Shown in pieces: positions 27,536-38,194 of a stretch of DNA of 64,000 bases. The stretch spans positions 1,674,001 to 1,738,000 of the forward strand of contig OY101123.1 in NCBI GenBank assembly GCA_956465555.1. Direction: 5' to 3'. Origin of the DNA: Nitzschia sp. pyKryTriq1 (Eukaryota > Bacillariophyta > Bacillariophyceae > Bacillariales > Bacillariaceae). The notes below the pieces were generated by a model, which was given only the letters and a program-made list of their open reading frames with translations, made no database searches and was not told the origin of the DNA. A program made the position numbers and the translations under genes. Each line of letters opens with the position of its first letter. Within the stretch, counting starts at the first letter, position 1.

Positions 27536-30500
27536 CTACTCCCCAGCAGCGACCAAATCGGCGAAGATACCTTCAGTTGCCACCAATTCTTCGAACTTTC
27601 CTGATTGCGCAACAACGCCCTTGTCCAAGACCAAGATAAGGTCGGCATTCTGCGCCGTATTCGGATGGTGCGAGACACTCACGGTAGTCATACCTTTATC
27701 ACGGAGCTTCAGAACAGTCTCAATGACAGCTTGCTCCCAAATCGTATCCAAGGCACTGGTCGCCTCGTCAAGGATCATGAGAGCTGGATTCCGAAGCAAC
27801 GCTCTAGCCAATCCACAGACTCTCTGCAACTGACCACCACTCAAGGAAATATCGGCCTCGGCACCAATGATGGTGTCATACTTCTCTGGGAGGCTTTCAA
27901 TGAAATCATGGATATGCGCGTCCTTGGCGGCCTGAATAATTCGATCCATCTTGTAAGGAGTCTTGTTGGCCTCTTCGCCCTGCTGGTTTCGCTTCGTGCT
28001 ACTAGCGCCGATCGGCTCATATCCAAAGCCAATGTTGTCCAGGATGGATCCATCCAACACATGGGTATCCTGAAACACCACCCCGAGGTTTCGACGAAGT
28101 TGATCATCGGGTACTGAAGCAATATCGACACCATCAAAACAAATCTCACCTTCAGTACATTTTTTGAAGCCTTCCAACAATGCCAATAGAGTCGATTTAC
28201 CACATCCAGACCCGCCAAATATGCATGTGTAGGTTCCTGCTGGCATGGAGGCTGAAATGCCTTTCAAGACCCGTGGAAGCTTTTCTCCATACTTGAACAC
28301 TACATTGTCAATGGTCAATTCTTTGTTCAGTGTGAGCGACTCCACCTCGCTCTTCTTTTCGGTGTCTTGGTCCGTATCCTTCGTGCTGTCCTCTTCTTCT
28401 TCTTTCTTGGGAAGCTTGGGTTCATACTTTAGTATTGTCTCGATATCTCGAATCGAGCCCGAGTAGAACGCCACACGACCCGCAAAGAGCCCCAACAGTT
28501 CCAATGGTTTGATAATGGCATTGATGTAGTAAGCTAGTGAGAAGTGGTCACCAGCAGATATATTCCCCGTGGATACAGCATATGTTATGACAATGTAAGT
28601 GAACAGCATGAGATACGTGGCTGTGGAATTGAATGCGGCCCCAAACACATTTCCCCACAATAAGCTGACGTAGTTGTGCTCTGTGGTCTCGTTCAATTGC
28701 CACTCCAGCCGGTCTTGAAGAAATGCTTCACTCTGATAAAGTTTCGAAGCTTTCTGAATATCAACTGTGTTTTGAAAGCGTCCCATGAGCAGAGCATTGG
28801 CATCAGTGGCGCGGCTGGAGGCAGCCGTGGCCCGTTTCCCCATAATTTGTTGCAGCAAGAAAACACAAGGAAGCGCCGCCAGAGCAAACATGGCATATCC
28901 AATGTCCAACAGAGCAAAAAAGAACACCACCGAAACCAGTGAAGCTATAGGGAAAATCAAGTTGTACTGTAGCTCTGCCCATAGAGACTCCACCCTGGCC
29001 AGACTACCGGCAAATGCGTTGCCTAAATCACCCCGCGAGAAAGCCTCTTCGAACTCGGGTCCACAATAGAGAACTCGAATAGTCATTTCTCTTTGGAGTC
29101 GTGCTTTAGCATTTGTGATTAGACGGGAAACCAGCCAGGCACTTACATAGTATGTCATGACATTACATGACACAATTGCCGACAAGATAAGCAGTTTCGT
29201 GCCGAGCTCATCTCTCGTACCACCTTCTTGTTCCTCACTCATTGCGATTGCGTAGTCGAGCACTGTCCCATTGTAGGCCATTACCCCGAATTGAGACATT
29301 GCCATGACGAAAACGAAAACGACAAGAAAGAATGCGCGTAGTTTTTGGCCTTTGATGAGCTGTTGAATCGTCCTGAACAGCGACTCAACAACACCTTTGT
29401 CGTCGCCATCTTGAATGATTTGCACATTCTTGTCATCGTCGTTTGTTTGAGCTCATCAGTTGCGTCCTTGGCAGGAGGAGCTTCTCCGTCCTTTGCTTCA
29501 TTGTTAGGCGCTGCGCCGCCATTACGCTCGCTGTCTTCCTCTTCGTCTTCATCCTCTTCCGTGACTTTAAGAGGCGCGGCAATCACAGACGCTCTGGCCT
29601 TTTTCTCCATGAGATGATGGAACTGAAGTTTGTCCATCAGTCCACGAAGCTCAATCAGCTCTTTTTCATCCAGCCCCCGGGAAGTCCATTTCTCAAACCA
29701 TACCATTGCCTTGTTATTAAATTCGAAGAATTTCATGGGGTCCAGTTCTCCTCTAGTATCAAAATCGGCTGAAGCCAATTCTTCTGTGAGAACAATCTTG
29801 TATTTGTGATCAATGTCCGACGACTCGATCAATTCCTCAATTGTAGTACAAGGAATGGTATCGTCAATCCGATACATGACTCCCTTTTTGGTCTTGACCA
29901 AGGAATCTAGAATGGCGTTGAGAAGCATAAAAGTATTCAGCTGCAGGGCACTCATGACTCCGGCAATCGAAAGGATGTAACTGTTATCGTCGTTAAACTC
30001 ATCCTGAAGGCAAATGTCAATCCAGACTGCCAGATTGGCGCACCATACAATAACGTTAGCAGCAAGACTGTAGATGATTGTTTTCTTCTCGATCGATCCA
30101 CACGCTAGTGTGAAAAGCACTACATCTCTCACTCCATAAAATACCACCAAGCTCACATTGATGGCTTTGACGGTCATTTGATCAAAGTCGAGGAACGATC
30201 CTTGCGTGTCGTCAATATGACCAACCGCCTGAAAGCGCAGAAAGCCAATAACAGGTGTCACAAAGGTACACAGAATCAAGAAATAAATAAAAGATACCAG
30301 GTACTTGTGCTGTGTGAGTAAGACCAAACGGGCAAACATGCGATGACGCCACCCGCCGTCCTTGAGGAACTTTTGAATGCGAGGAGCACTTGTGAAAGAC
30401 TCGAATCCCTGGCGCCACGACGAGGAACAAGGAATAGAGCTGCTCCTGCGATGGTGGATCGGCTCACCCGCGGAGCGGCGTAGCCGATAATAGTCATTCA

Positions 30501-30741
30501 CAAGGGAAGAACGTTCATGCAAATCATCACGCTGCGATGAGGACGGGCGGCTCGTCTTCGTACCCCATGAATCGTGATCCCTCCTGGTGTGGCCGCCGCC
30601 ACGCGAGTAGCCATCGGTGCTATTAGCAGAATTCCTCGCCATCATCATTGCCTTGTTTTGTGAAGGATGATATTCGGACTGTTGCTGCTGTTGTGGTCTT
30701 CCATCTGTTCTTCGCTGCCCCATCCTCTCTCCAGTCACCAT
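27536..30741 (-). CDS. ABC half-transporter (ABCB-like) with extra N-terminal membrane domain, about 1043 aa
   Basis: Two long frames overlap out of phase near 29430-29460. A 74-bp intron (29525 down to 29452, GTAATG..GATGAG, with an internal CCTAAC that could be a branch site) joins them in frame, giving exons 30741-29526 and 29451-27536. A one-base indel is the alternative. The first exon (405 aa) has a Gln/Ser/Arg-rich start and about six hydrophobic segments (YLVSFIYFLILCTFVTPVIG and others), then a long cytosolic acidic region. The second has a typical TMD and an ABC domain: Walker A GGSGCGKST (near 817), signature LSGGQLQRV (near 940), Walker B LMILDEATSALD, and H-loop VSHHPN. The substrate is not predictable. 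Confidence 0.85.
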
Positions 30742-31436
30742 GCGACATGTAGAAGAACATCCTGCATCAGAACCTTGTCGTCGCAGAACGCGCTTTTGCT
30801 CTTTCTTAGGATCAAAGGAGCGATCTTATTCGACTGGGTAGTAGAGAATGCTGGTTACTGGTACTGGTACTAACTGTACAGTAACGGTACCGGTACAGCG
30901 CTGATTGAGCTGAGCATGGTTCTAATGTAGCCAGCCAACCGTCCGGCTGGCGCGTTCAATCGTTGATTCAACGGACCTCAGAGTAGGATGACGCACGGTC
31001 TTGGGGTCACAATTCCATTATGACCGAATGGGCCGATTTAAGCCCTCTCACATCAGGACCAGAACCGTGCCTGGTACGGTACCGTAGCGTACAGAACGTC
31101 CTCGTACCGCACCTGTACCCCGGTACAGTATAAATACCAGGTACAGTACCGGAGGGTTGGTAGCTGTTTTGACTTGATGCCGGCCCAAAACAGAAAGCCA
31201 TCGATCATTCACGATGAACGACGAGATGATATGAGCGAGGGGAAGGAAGCTCGCCTTCTTCCTCAGTCCAACTCCATAACAGCAACAACAGCAACAACAC
31301 ACCAGCCAGAAAAGAGGTTTGTATCGAAACAAGCAGACAACGCTCTCAATAGAAGAATCTATCAGTAGACGCTAAGAGTCAGTCGCAGTCACCCAGTCAG
31401 TTAGTCATCGGCCACCACCGATCATCGTCATCGACC
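30742..31436. other. divergent intergenic region rich in GGTACC/ACCGGT words
   Basis: 0.7 kb holding the promoters of the ABC gene and the cyclophilin-like gene. Two clusters of GTAC/GGTACC words lie at 30855-30895 and 31065-31152; the second contains the TATAAATACC element. Confidence 0.45.
31129..31150 (+). promoter_or_regulatory. TATA-like element TATAAATACC + GGTAC
   Basis: TATAAATACCAGGTACAGTACC is about 300 bp before the ATG at 31437 and matches the block at 25829. The spacing to the ATG is similar for both genes, which allows a 5' leader. The role is inferred. Confidence 0.4.
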
Positions 31437-32778
31437 ATGTATCAGCGCCAACAACGCCAAAACTTGGGCGGGACGAGTGTGAATTCTCCCTTTTTTACAA
31501 CCCATCAACCCAATAGCTACCAGACAACATCATCATCTGCGGCAGATTATGGAGGATACGGTGGTGGATCATCCTATTCCTCCCAGCAGTCAGCGCCCGC
31601 TGCGTCGTCGTCGTATCACTATGGAAACACGAATACCGGCTCTTCTTCGTATTATGGTGGCGACGACGGCGCTACCAGTAGCAGATCACCAAAATCCAAA
31701 AGCAGCAGCAGTGCTGGTGGTATTTCCTATCTAGTATTTTTGATTTGGACGGTCATGTTGCTGACGGCGGCCTATGGATATATTCAGTGGGTAGCCTTGC
31801 CCAAACAGCGTATCCACGATGTGCAAGTCGAGGAAAAAGAGGTGGAAGAAATAGAACACCAATGGAAGAAGAAATATCATGACTTGAAGGCGTCTCATTC
31901 ACAATTGCAAGAACGAATGAAATCCTCGGCTGAGGGGGCGGAACGGGGGCTGAAGGAGGTGCGTCTGGAACTCACCCGCGAACAGAAATGGGCCTTGGAA
32001 TGGAAAGAAAAGGCGGTTGGTTTGGAAACGACGTATGAAAACCTGAAACGAGCGATTCAAGAAGTTTCACGACGACAAGTTCTGCACAAGTAAGTTGTGG
32101 CTGTTGGATTCTTATGACACAAAGTATCGGGAGAGACCGAATGAATGAATCAATCAATCAATCAATCAATCAAACACTCACATCAGCCCATGATGTATTA
32201 TTCCTCTTGGTCGTTTTTCATTTTGCTTTATTCTAAATTGAAGATTCGGCCCAGGCCCTTTTCGTATAGAATTGGAGATTCAGATGGATGGCACCGAACT
32301 GGCTTATATTACGATGGAACTGGCACCGTTGGAGGAGATGCCTCACACCTTGTGGTTCTTTTTGAACCAGATTGATCAAGGCTTGTACAACCATGATGAT
32401 TTTGGCTTTCGATTCAATGCACCCCATGTCATACAGGCGTCTCCCGCCTTCAGTGAGGCCGCAGAGCGGCTCCATCGATCCGGGCTAGGAGAAGTGTTGG
32501 TTACCGAATATTCGCCGGCCTTTCCACACCAAGTCTACAGTGTGGGGTTGTCGGGACGACCGGGAGGGCCCGACTTTTACATCAATATTGTTGACAATTC
32601 CCAGTGGCACGGTCCGGGAGGCTACGCCACGGATGGATCGGGTGATGCTTGCTTTGGAAGAATAACCCGTGGGCAGGAAATCATTGATCGGATCCATGGA
32701 ATGACGGGTCCACTGGAGAAAGGCGACTGGAAAGAGATGCGACCCGCGACGCTCATTCGTTCCATGAAGATCTTGTAG
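31437..32778 (+). CDS. membrane-anchored coiled-coil cyclophilin-like protein, 395 aa (two exons)
   Basis: Exons 31437-32089 and 32244-32778. The 154-bp intron (GTAAGT..TTGAAG) was placed because it produces RQVLHKFGPGPFRIELEI, whose FGPGP start is typical of cyclophilin-like domains in algae. Order: a Ser/Tyr/Gly-rich N-tail (1-95); one membrane helix (ISYLVFLIWTVMLLTAAYGY, about 96-116); a Glu/Lys coiled coil (about 125-215); a cyclophilin-fold domain (218-395) with PGGPDFYINIVDN and GDACFGRITRGQEIIDRI. The classical catalytic pattern (FxxFHR..QxGDF) is absent, so isomerase activity is doubtful. Type II topology in the secretory pathway is likely. The intron itself holds an (AATC)n run. Confidence 0.85.
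32140..32173. repeat. (AATG)n/(AATC)n microsatellite inside an intron
   Basis: Two to three AATG units followed by about seven AATC units, within the intron of the cyclophilin-like gene. Confidence 0.85.
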
Positions 32779-32888
32779 TAGACCTACATTCGAGCTTCGA
32801 GATCGACACCAGCCTCTAGTATTTAAACATAACAACAACAATACTAATATAATAATGTTGACCAACGTCGATGCTGGATTATTATCTT

Positions 32889-33326
32889 CTATCTCCGTCT
32901 GGTAATGACATACTTTGCAATGGGAAGGCACACAGCTAGCTTCACAGGCAGCACCAGGGAATCCACCAGACTAGCAATGCCTAGGTAGGTGCCCTCTCGC
33001 ACGAAATTTATGCCAGTACTACTTGTACTACTGCTGCTGATGGGCTCATTGGTGGTGGTCGGCGGCACGACGGTATTGTTAGTACCGGTAGAAGACTGCT
33101 GCTGCTGCTGCTGCTGTTGATTGGCCTCGTCCAGTTGTTTTTTGATATTTCTCACAATATCCGACTCTATTCCAATAATTCGTTCCAGGGGTGCGGTAAT
33201 CATTGAATCCGCACTGCCGCTGCGAAGTAGCAAATATATGGAACCAATATTCACAGCGGTGACTCCTGCATAGACCGAGATACCGACGGTGCCGTATGTC
33301 TTGAGAAAGGTCTTGGCGGAAAACAT
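32889..33326 (-). CDS. FAM210/DUF1279-domain membrane protein, 145 aa
   Basis: The ATG at 33326 gives MFSAKTFLKTYGTVGISVYA. The segment KTYGTVGISVYAGVTAVNIG followed by SIYLLLRSG is the DUF1279 signature: a first membrane helix after a K-x-Y-G motif. After a Gln/Thr/Ser-rich insert (a CTG/CAG repeat giving eight Gln), the C-terminal GTYLGIASLVDSLVLPVKLA and VCLPIAKYV complete the domain with the expected P-x-K/R before the last helix. FAM210 proteins sit in mitochondria or plastids in other eukaryotes and affect organelle translation or lipid balance. The insert between helices is longer than usual. Its gene converges with the cyclophilin-like gene 110 bp away. Confidence 0.8.
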   Translation of the reverse strand: MFSAKTFLKTYGTVGISVYAGVTAVNIGSIYLLLRSGSADSMITAPLERIIGIESDIVRNIKKQLDEANQQQQQQQQSSTGTNNTVVPPTTTNEPISSSSTSSTGINFVREGTYLGIASLVDSLVLPVKLAVCLPIAKYVITRRR

Positions 33327-33940
33327 GATGAACTATAAAAAGCGATGGAGGATGAGCCAGGAGGTAGGGACGAGGCAAGTTCGGTAGTGATGAATATGTA
33401 GAGCTTGGCGGTGCATACGGCAGAAGAGAAGTTGTCTTGGGCAGTGTACTATTACCGTTATGTGTTGTCTCTTCCACCCTCCCCGCTATCCTCACTGTAT
33501 TTTGTTTCAGGACCTGAAAAAATGACCCTCCCTGCCTGCGCGCCGAAAGGATACGTGTACCGCCGGTAGTCGCGGAAGTCCACCAGAGAGTTTGAGTCGG
33601 TTGGTTCGATTCACTGATTTTTGGAAGAGCCCGCGGCGGGCGGACGGCGTCGATGAGACGCGGCCGCGAGAACCACATGTCCGACCATGGGATTTTTGTA
33701 CACCATTGTTGCGGCAATATTATGGTGTACGAACTTCTCTTCGTACTTGCGACGCGCTACAGAGTAGCGATTTAGCTAGTAGAGAGTGGTCAATCCAGTG
33801 AAGTAGTCTGCTTCATTCATCACATCGCTGTATCGCATCGCTGTATCGATCGATCGATATTGCGTCCTACCTCTGCTGGGTGCCCGCCCCACGAAACCAG
33901 CCGCCTCAATCCCCAAATCCCCAAAACAAAGTAAAATAAA
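33327..33940. other. divergent intergenic region
   Basis: 0.6 kb holding the promoters of the DUF1279 gene and Prp3. GATC-rich run CGATCGATCGAT near 33846-33858. Longer frames across it are out-of-frame extensions with no family. Confidence 0.4.
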
Positions 33941-36046
33941 ATGGCGGATGCCAACAGCACGAATGACGGTGGTGGCGGTGGCGACGACAAGCAACGGCGG
34001 CGAAAACGACGATGGGGAGATGCTACCGCCGCTACTAGTACGACGGCACCACCACCACCACCACCACCACAAGCCCCTGTAGCAGCATCGACAGCTGCAA
34101 CTGCAGCAGCAGCACCGATTGATAGCAAGGCCAAAGCACTGGCTTTGCAAGAAAGTATCCGCGCCCGCTTGGCAGCCCTCAAACAGGCCCAGCAAACAGC
34201 AACAACAACAACTACAACAACTGCTGCTGCAGCTACAACTGCTACAACAAGCGCCAATAAACGACCGACTCCTCCTTCCATCGCTGCCGCTACCGCTTCA
34301 CTAGCTCCTCCGTCCAAACGTGCCAAACATTATGAATTAGATTTGAGTGTGACGGGGCCGACCTTCAAGGAACCCTCGGCAACAGCAGCAGCTGCAGCAG
34401 CCAAGCCTAAAATCAATCCATATCTAGCGCATTTACAGCAGAAGCCGCAGCAGCAGCAACCATCCGCAGCAGAAGGTGATAATGGAGGTGGCCAACGAAC
34501 GACGAGTTATCATAAAAACGAAGAAACGGCGACAACAACTTCAAAAGAAGACCTACAGTTACTGGAAGTGGGCGGTGATGACAATGATACTGAAAATGTC
34601 GATGATCGTGTACAAGCTTCCAAAGTGCGCAAACGACACAAGGCGATTCAGTTTATCGAACCCGGAACCTTTGTCGAAATTGCCGAACGCAAACGCCGCA
34701 AGGCTTTGAATGCCGAACAATCCGGGTTTGTCAGTGGTCGCAAAGCAGGGACCTATTTCTCACAACAAACCATGATGGCCAACATTTATGGATCGACTGG
34801 GTTGGAGGTGGATGGGGATGATGATTCTACCTATTTGGCTGCCGTTCGTCCCGAAGCAAATGAAAAGACGAGTATGCCGCAAGTCGTCGAGTGGTGGGAT
34901 ATGGAATTGCTTCCATCGAAATTGAAAAAGCAAGTCGCTGCGTATGAAGGGAAACTCTTACAACAAGAGACTCAATCGCAACTGAATCATTTATTGGAGA
35001 CCAAACAGGCGGCCCGACAACTGGAAGTCTTACAAGATGAAGAAGGGCAGGAACTACAAGCCAAGTGTTTGGAACAAGCGGCATTATCGTATAGCAAAAC
35101 GGCGGGTCTCATTCAACATATTGTTCCTATCAAACCTCCTCATGTCAAGGACGATGATAAACCGGTCGAACCCACACTCTATTTGACTAAAAAAGAAATG
35201 AAACGACAACGCAAGCTCCGCCGCCAAGAGAAGCAACGGGAACTACAAGACTTGCAAGCGGCAGGATTGGCTCAAGCCCCCGAGCCTCGATTGACCTTGC
35301 AGAATTTCATTCGCGTCTTGGGGGATCAAGCCTTTGTGGATCCCAGTCAAATGGAACAAAAGGTCATGGGACAGATGGAAGCCCGTCAACGAGCCCATTT
35401 GGAACGCAACGAAGCCGCGAAATTGACCAAAGAACAACGGGCTGCCAAATTAGCTCGCAAGCTACACGAAGATACTGCCAAGACGGGAGTCCATGTGGCA
35501 CTCTTTTATGTCAAGGATTTGTCACATCCCTATCACCGCACCAAAGTGGATTTGAATGCCCAACAAAATAACATTACGGGAGGTGTCTTGGAATGTGAAG
35601 TTCCAAAACTGGCGTGTGTCATTTGTGAAGGAGGTCCCAAAGCTATCAAACGCTACATTCGTCTCATGACGGTCCGTATGAAATGGAAAGGTGTGGACAG
35701 TAACCTGGACGACGACGAAGTAGAAGAACAGGACGAGGAGGGAGACGGCGCCGCCACGGACCGTCCCAAATTCAATCCCGAGAACACCTGTGAATTGGTA
35801 TGGACTGGTATGGCCACCAAACGATTTTTCAAAGGATTTGTCTTTCAGGCCTGTGAAAGTGGTATGGAAGCGGCCAAAATCTTGCGGGCCAAGGGGGTGG
35901 GCCACTTTTGGGATCAGATTTTGACGCATGCCAGCGGGAAAAGTGATAAGTTCCAGTTGAAACTTGTGGATAGTGATAAGGATGAGGAAAGCCACGATGA
36001 ACCGCCGGAAGAAGACGATGGGCAGCAGGCTATGGAAGAAGACTAG
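33941..36046 (+). CDS. PRPF3: U4/U6 small nuclear ribonucleoprotein Prp3, 701 aa
   Basis: The ATG at 33941 follows an A-rich leader. The N-terminal 200 residues are Ala/Thr/Gln/Pro low complexity with a basic KQRRRKRRWGD patch. The PRP3 domain follows from about residue 245 (IQFIEPGTFVEIAERKRRKA; VEWWDMELLP; PTLYLTKKEMKRQRKLRRQE; PRLTLQNFIRVLGDQAFVDP). The C-terminal DUF1115-type domain follows (VALFYVKDLSHPYHRTKVD; GVLECEVPKLACVICEGGPK; LVWTGMATKRFFKGFVFQAC; FWDQILTHAS). Prp3 binds U4/U6 stem II and the U6 3' end in the tri-snRNP, in the nucleus. An acidic Asp/Glu insert in the last domain is the only oddity. Single exon. Confidence 0.95.
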   Translation: MADANSTNDGGGGGDDKQRRRKRRWGDATAATSTTAPPPPPPPQAPVAASTAATAAAAPIDSKAKALALQESIRARLAALKQAQQTATTTTTTTAAAATTATTSANKRPTPPSIAAATASLAPPSKRAKHYELDLSVTGPTFKEPSATAAAAAAKPKINPYLAHLQQKPQQQQPSAAEGDNGGGQRTTSYHKNEETATTTSKEDLQLLEVGGDDNDTENVDDRVQASKVRKRHKAIQFIEPGTFVEIAERKRRKALNAEQSGFVSGRKAGTYFSQQTMMANIYGSTGLEVDGDDDSTYLAAVRPEANEKTSMPQVVEWWDMELLPSKLKKQVAAYEGKLLQQETQSQLNHLLETKQAARQLEVLQDEEGQELQAKCLEQAALSYSKTAGLIQHIVPIKPPHVKDDDKPVEPTLYLTKKEMKRQRKLRRQEKQRELQDLQAAGLAQAPEPRLTLQNFIRVLGDQAFVDPSQMEQKVMGQMEARQRAHLERNEAAKLTKEQRAAKLARKLHEDTAKTGVHVALFYVKDLSHPYHRTKVDLNAQQNNITGGVLECEVPKLACVICEGGPKAIKRYIRLMTVRMKWKGVDSNLDDDEVEEQDEEGDGAATDRPKFNPENTCELVWTGMATKRFFKGFVFQACESGMEAAKILRAKGVGHFWDQILTHASGKSDKFQLKLVDSDKDEESHDEPPEEDDGQQAMEED

Positions 36047-36189
36047 GTGATACAACAACGGAAGAGCGGACACATGATGTTGGCGACAGAATTCTTTAGA
36101 ATAGAATCTCATCAATTTGCAAAGCTAAGCGATTTCAACATTTACATTCTTCTGGTAGCACGTTCACTTGTAGACTAGTGATCATAATA

Positions 36190-36762
36190 TTATCGCACAT
36201 TCAAAGTATCCAGCAAACAACTGTTGTCGGCTTCACACCATGCAGGTTTGCTCGATAACCCTACGATTTCCCAGTAATTGTCGCCCGTTGCAAGGCAATA
36301 TACTCCTCGCGACAGAAGGGTCAAGATAATTGCGGACCACACCAAAGTTAGCGTCAATTGCTTCTTGTCGATGGACAGGTAGTCCACATTGTATCCTTTC
36401 AGTCGATTGTAGGCCCAGTCGTTGGGATTTTTCAAGTAGGCATCCATCTCGGCTTGAGCTGTCATTCGGTCCACGTTGTCGCCAGACATGAACTTGAGTA
36501 CTCCTTGTTCGTATTCAGCAGCTTTGAAGATGCGGTTGAAAAAGGGAATAGGACCATGCCTGATGACTGTGCCCCAAATATCGTATCCAGCTTCGGGTCC
36601 CTCGTCAGGAGATGTAGGTACCCACTGATTGAGTTGTTTGTCGAAGCGAGGGGCCATGCTCAATGCCGCCGATGCAGAATCAGAGCATCGCGATGACGCT
36701 TGGGGGCAAAATCCCACGGCTAGAACTGGCAAGCTCAAACAAAGTAGTAGGAAGCGTTTCAT
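36190..36762 (-). CDS. plastid-type small membrane protein, copy 1 of a tandem pair, 190 aa
   Basis: The start at 36762 (MKRFLLLCLSLPVLAVGFCP) gives a signal peptide ending AVG-FCP, an ASAFAP-like site, followed by a short Ser/Ala transit segment to LSMAPRFDKQ. The mature part is APRFDKQLNQWVPTSPDEGP, GYDIWGTVIRHGPIPFFNRI, FMSGDNVDRMTAQAEMDAYL, then one membrane helix (LTLTLVWSAIILTLLSRGVY). Its last 25 residues (EIVGLSSKPAWCEADNSC..) differ from copy 2, whereas the centre is nearly identical in DNA. The size, single helix and plastid targeting would suit a small photosystem-associated subunit, but I cannot identify it. The open frame upstream of 36762 lacks coding character. Confidence 0.75.
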   Translation of the reverse strand: MKRFLLLCLSLPVLAVGFCPQASSRCSDSASAALSMAPRFDKQLNQWVPTSPDEGPEAGYDIWGTVIRHGPIPFFNRIFKAAEYEQGVLKFMSGDNVDRMTAQAEMDAYLKNPNDWAYNRLKGYNVDYLSIDKKQLTLTLVWSAIILTLLSRGVYCLATGDNYWEIVGLSSKPAWCEADNSCLLDTLNVR

Positions 36763-37063
36763 CTTTGTTCCTGTGATATGGGAGTAATGCATTCCATTAG
36801 TATGCGCGGTACTCGAAAATCCTTTCGTCGTCCATTGTCCATCTCGTCGGCTGCAGGAAAAATAATAAAGATCGGCTTTCTTGAGGAAGTGCGGTGATAC
36901 CGGTACGTGTGTGACGTGGTGTTTTCGAACCAACCGACTGCTGAAAAAGTGGCGCGACAATAAGCATCATCAAGCGAGCCCGTAGTTCGTCGTCTACTCT
37001 CTAGCTAATCTTAAAGCAGCGGAAAAGTGCACTGTCTAATTTAACAACTACCTTGACGGTCTA
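36763..37063. other. spacer between the tandem copies
   Basis: 300 bp containing the promoter and leader of copy 1 and the 3' flank of copy 2. No other feature recognised. Confidence 0.4.
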
Positions 37064-37612
37064 CTAGAGCAATGAATCGCTCTTGTGCCGGAGCGACGGC
37101 CACCACGCTGGCAAAATGTCCCAGTAATAATCTCCCGTGGCAAGGCAATATACTCCTCGCGACAGCAGGGTCAAGACAATTGCGGACCACACCAAAGTTA
37201 GCGTCAATTGCTTCTTGTCGATGGACAGGTAGTCCACATTGTATCCTTTCAGTCGATTGTAGGCCCAGTCGTTGGGATTTTTCAAGTAGGCATCCATCTC
37301 GGCTTGAGCTGTCATTCGGTCCACGTTGTCGCCAGACATGAACTTGAGTACTCCTTGTTCGTATTCACCAGCTTTGAAGATGCGGTTGAAAAAGGGAACA
37401 GGACCATGCCTGATGACTGTGCCCCAAATATCGTATCCGGCTTCGGGACCCTCGTCAGGGGACGTTGGTACCCACTGGTTTAGTTGTTTGTCGAACCGAG
37501 GGGCCATGCTTAGTGCCGAGGACGAGGAAGAGCATCGGGCCGACGGCTGGGGGCAAAATCCCGAGACCAAGAGAGGGAGGCTCAAACAAAGTAGGAGGAA
37601 TTGTTTCATCAT
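37064..37612 (-). CDS. plastid-type small membrane protein, copy 2 of a tandem pair, 182 aa
   Basis: Paralogue of the 36190-36762 gene in the same orientation. Two adjacent ATGs (37612 and 37609) precede KQFLLLCLSLPLLVSGFCP, a signal peptide with the same FCP site. The mature protein matches copy 1 almost residue for residue from SMAPRFDKQ to GVYCLATGD (differences I/V and A/G). It then ends YYWDILPAWWPSLRHKSDSL instead of the copy 1 tail. The presequence and the tail have drifted while the core has not, which suggests gene conversion or strong constraint. Same inferred plastid membrane location. Confidence 0.75.
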   Translation of the reverse strand: MMKQFLLLCLSLPLLVSGFCPQPSARCSSSSSALSMAPRFDKQLNQWVPTSPDEGPEAGYDIWGTVIRHGPVPFFNRIFKAGEYEQGVLKFMSGDNVDRMTAQAEMDAYLKNPNDWAYNRLKGYNVDYLSIDKKQLTLTLVWSAIVLTLLSRGVYCLATGDYYWDILPAWWPSLRHKSDSLL

Positions 37613-38194
37613 GGTTGTTTTTATTGTTTTCTTTACGTCCTTCACGAGGCTCGATCGATGCAATGCAAGTTGAAGGAACCGGCGAGAATGAATCCTTTTT
37701 GGCCATGGTCGGTCGTCGGTCGTCGGAAGCAGAAAACGAAAAGGGTTCAGTACCGGTACCTACATACCGTACCGGTACCGGTACAGTACCGGTATGGTAG
37801 CACGGCAGACGGAGTGACGATGAATGACGTGGAGCGTGTCCGGAGAGTCTATAGTAGCGGAGAGAGTTTGATGGAGTTAAAATGTGTTGTTTGATTCAGT
37901 CGACCAGAGGACGGAATCTGGAACTTCCTTCGCGATGAGGTTTGGTCGTCGTCGCCACGCGGGGGCACACGTTCCGGTTCGTTCGTCATCCCCGATCTTT
38001 TGAAATCTCGTGACATTCTACGGTCAAGAAAAAATCATCAAATCGGGTGCCAATTGCCAATCATCAACCAGCATCAACATCATCCTCGGATATCGGATAG
38101 TTGTTGTGAAGGTTTGACTTCTCAACAAAATATAGTATAGTCGGTGGCTTTGATCCCAAACCATCCTTCTTCCATTGCAAGTACATAACTCAAG
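37613..38194. other. divergent intergenic region with GGTACC cluster
   Basis: 0.58 kb holding the promoters of copy 2 and homoserine dehydrogenase. A dense ACCGGTACC cluster lies at 37750-37795. Confidence 0.45.

Noticed and set aside
36763-36960. 66-residue N-terminal extension of plastid protein copy 1
   Set aside because: The signal peptide would be internal, and copy 2 has no matching extension.
37064-37612. Plastid protein copy 2 as a pseudogene
   Set aside because: The frame is intact from signal peptide to stop, and the core is conserved with copy 1.
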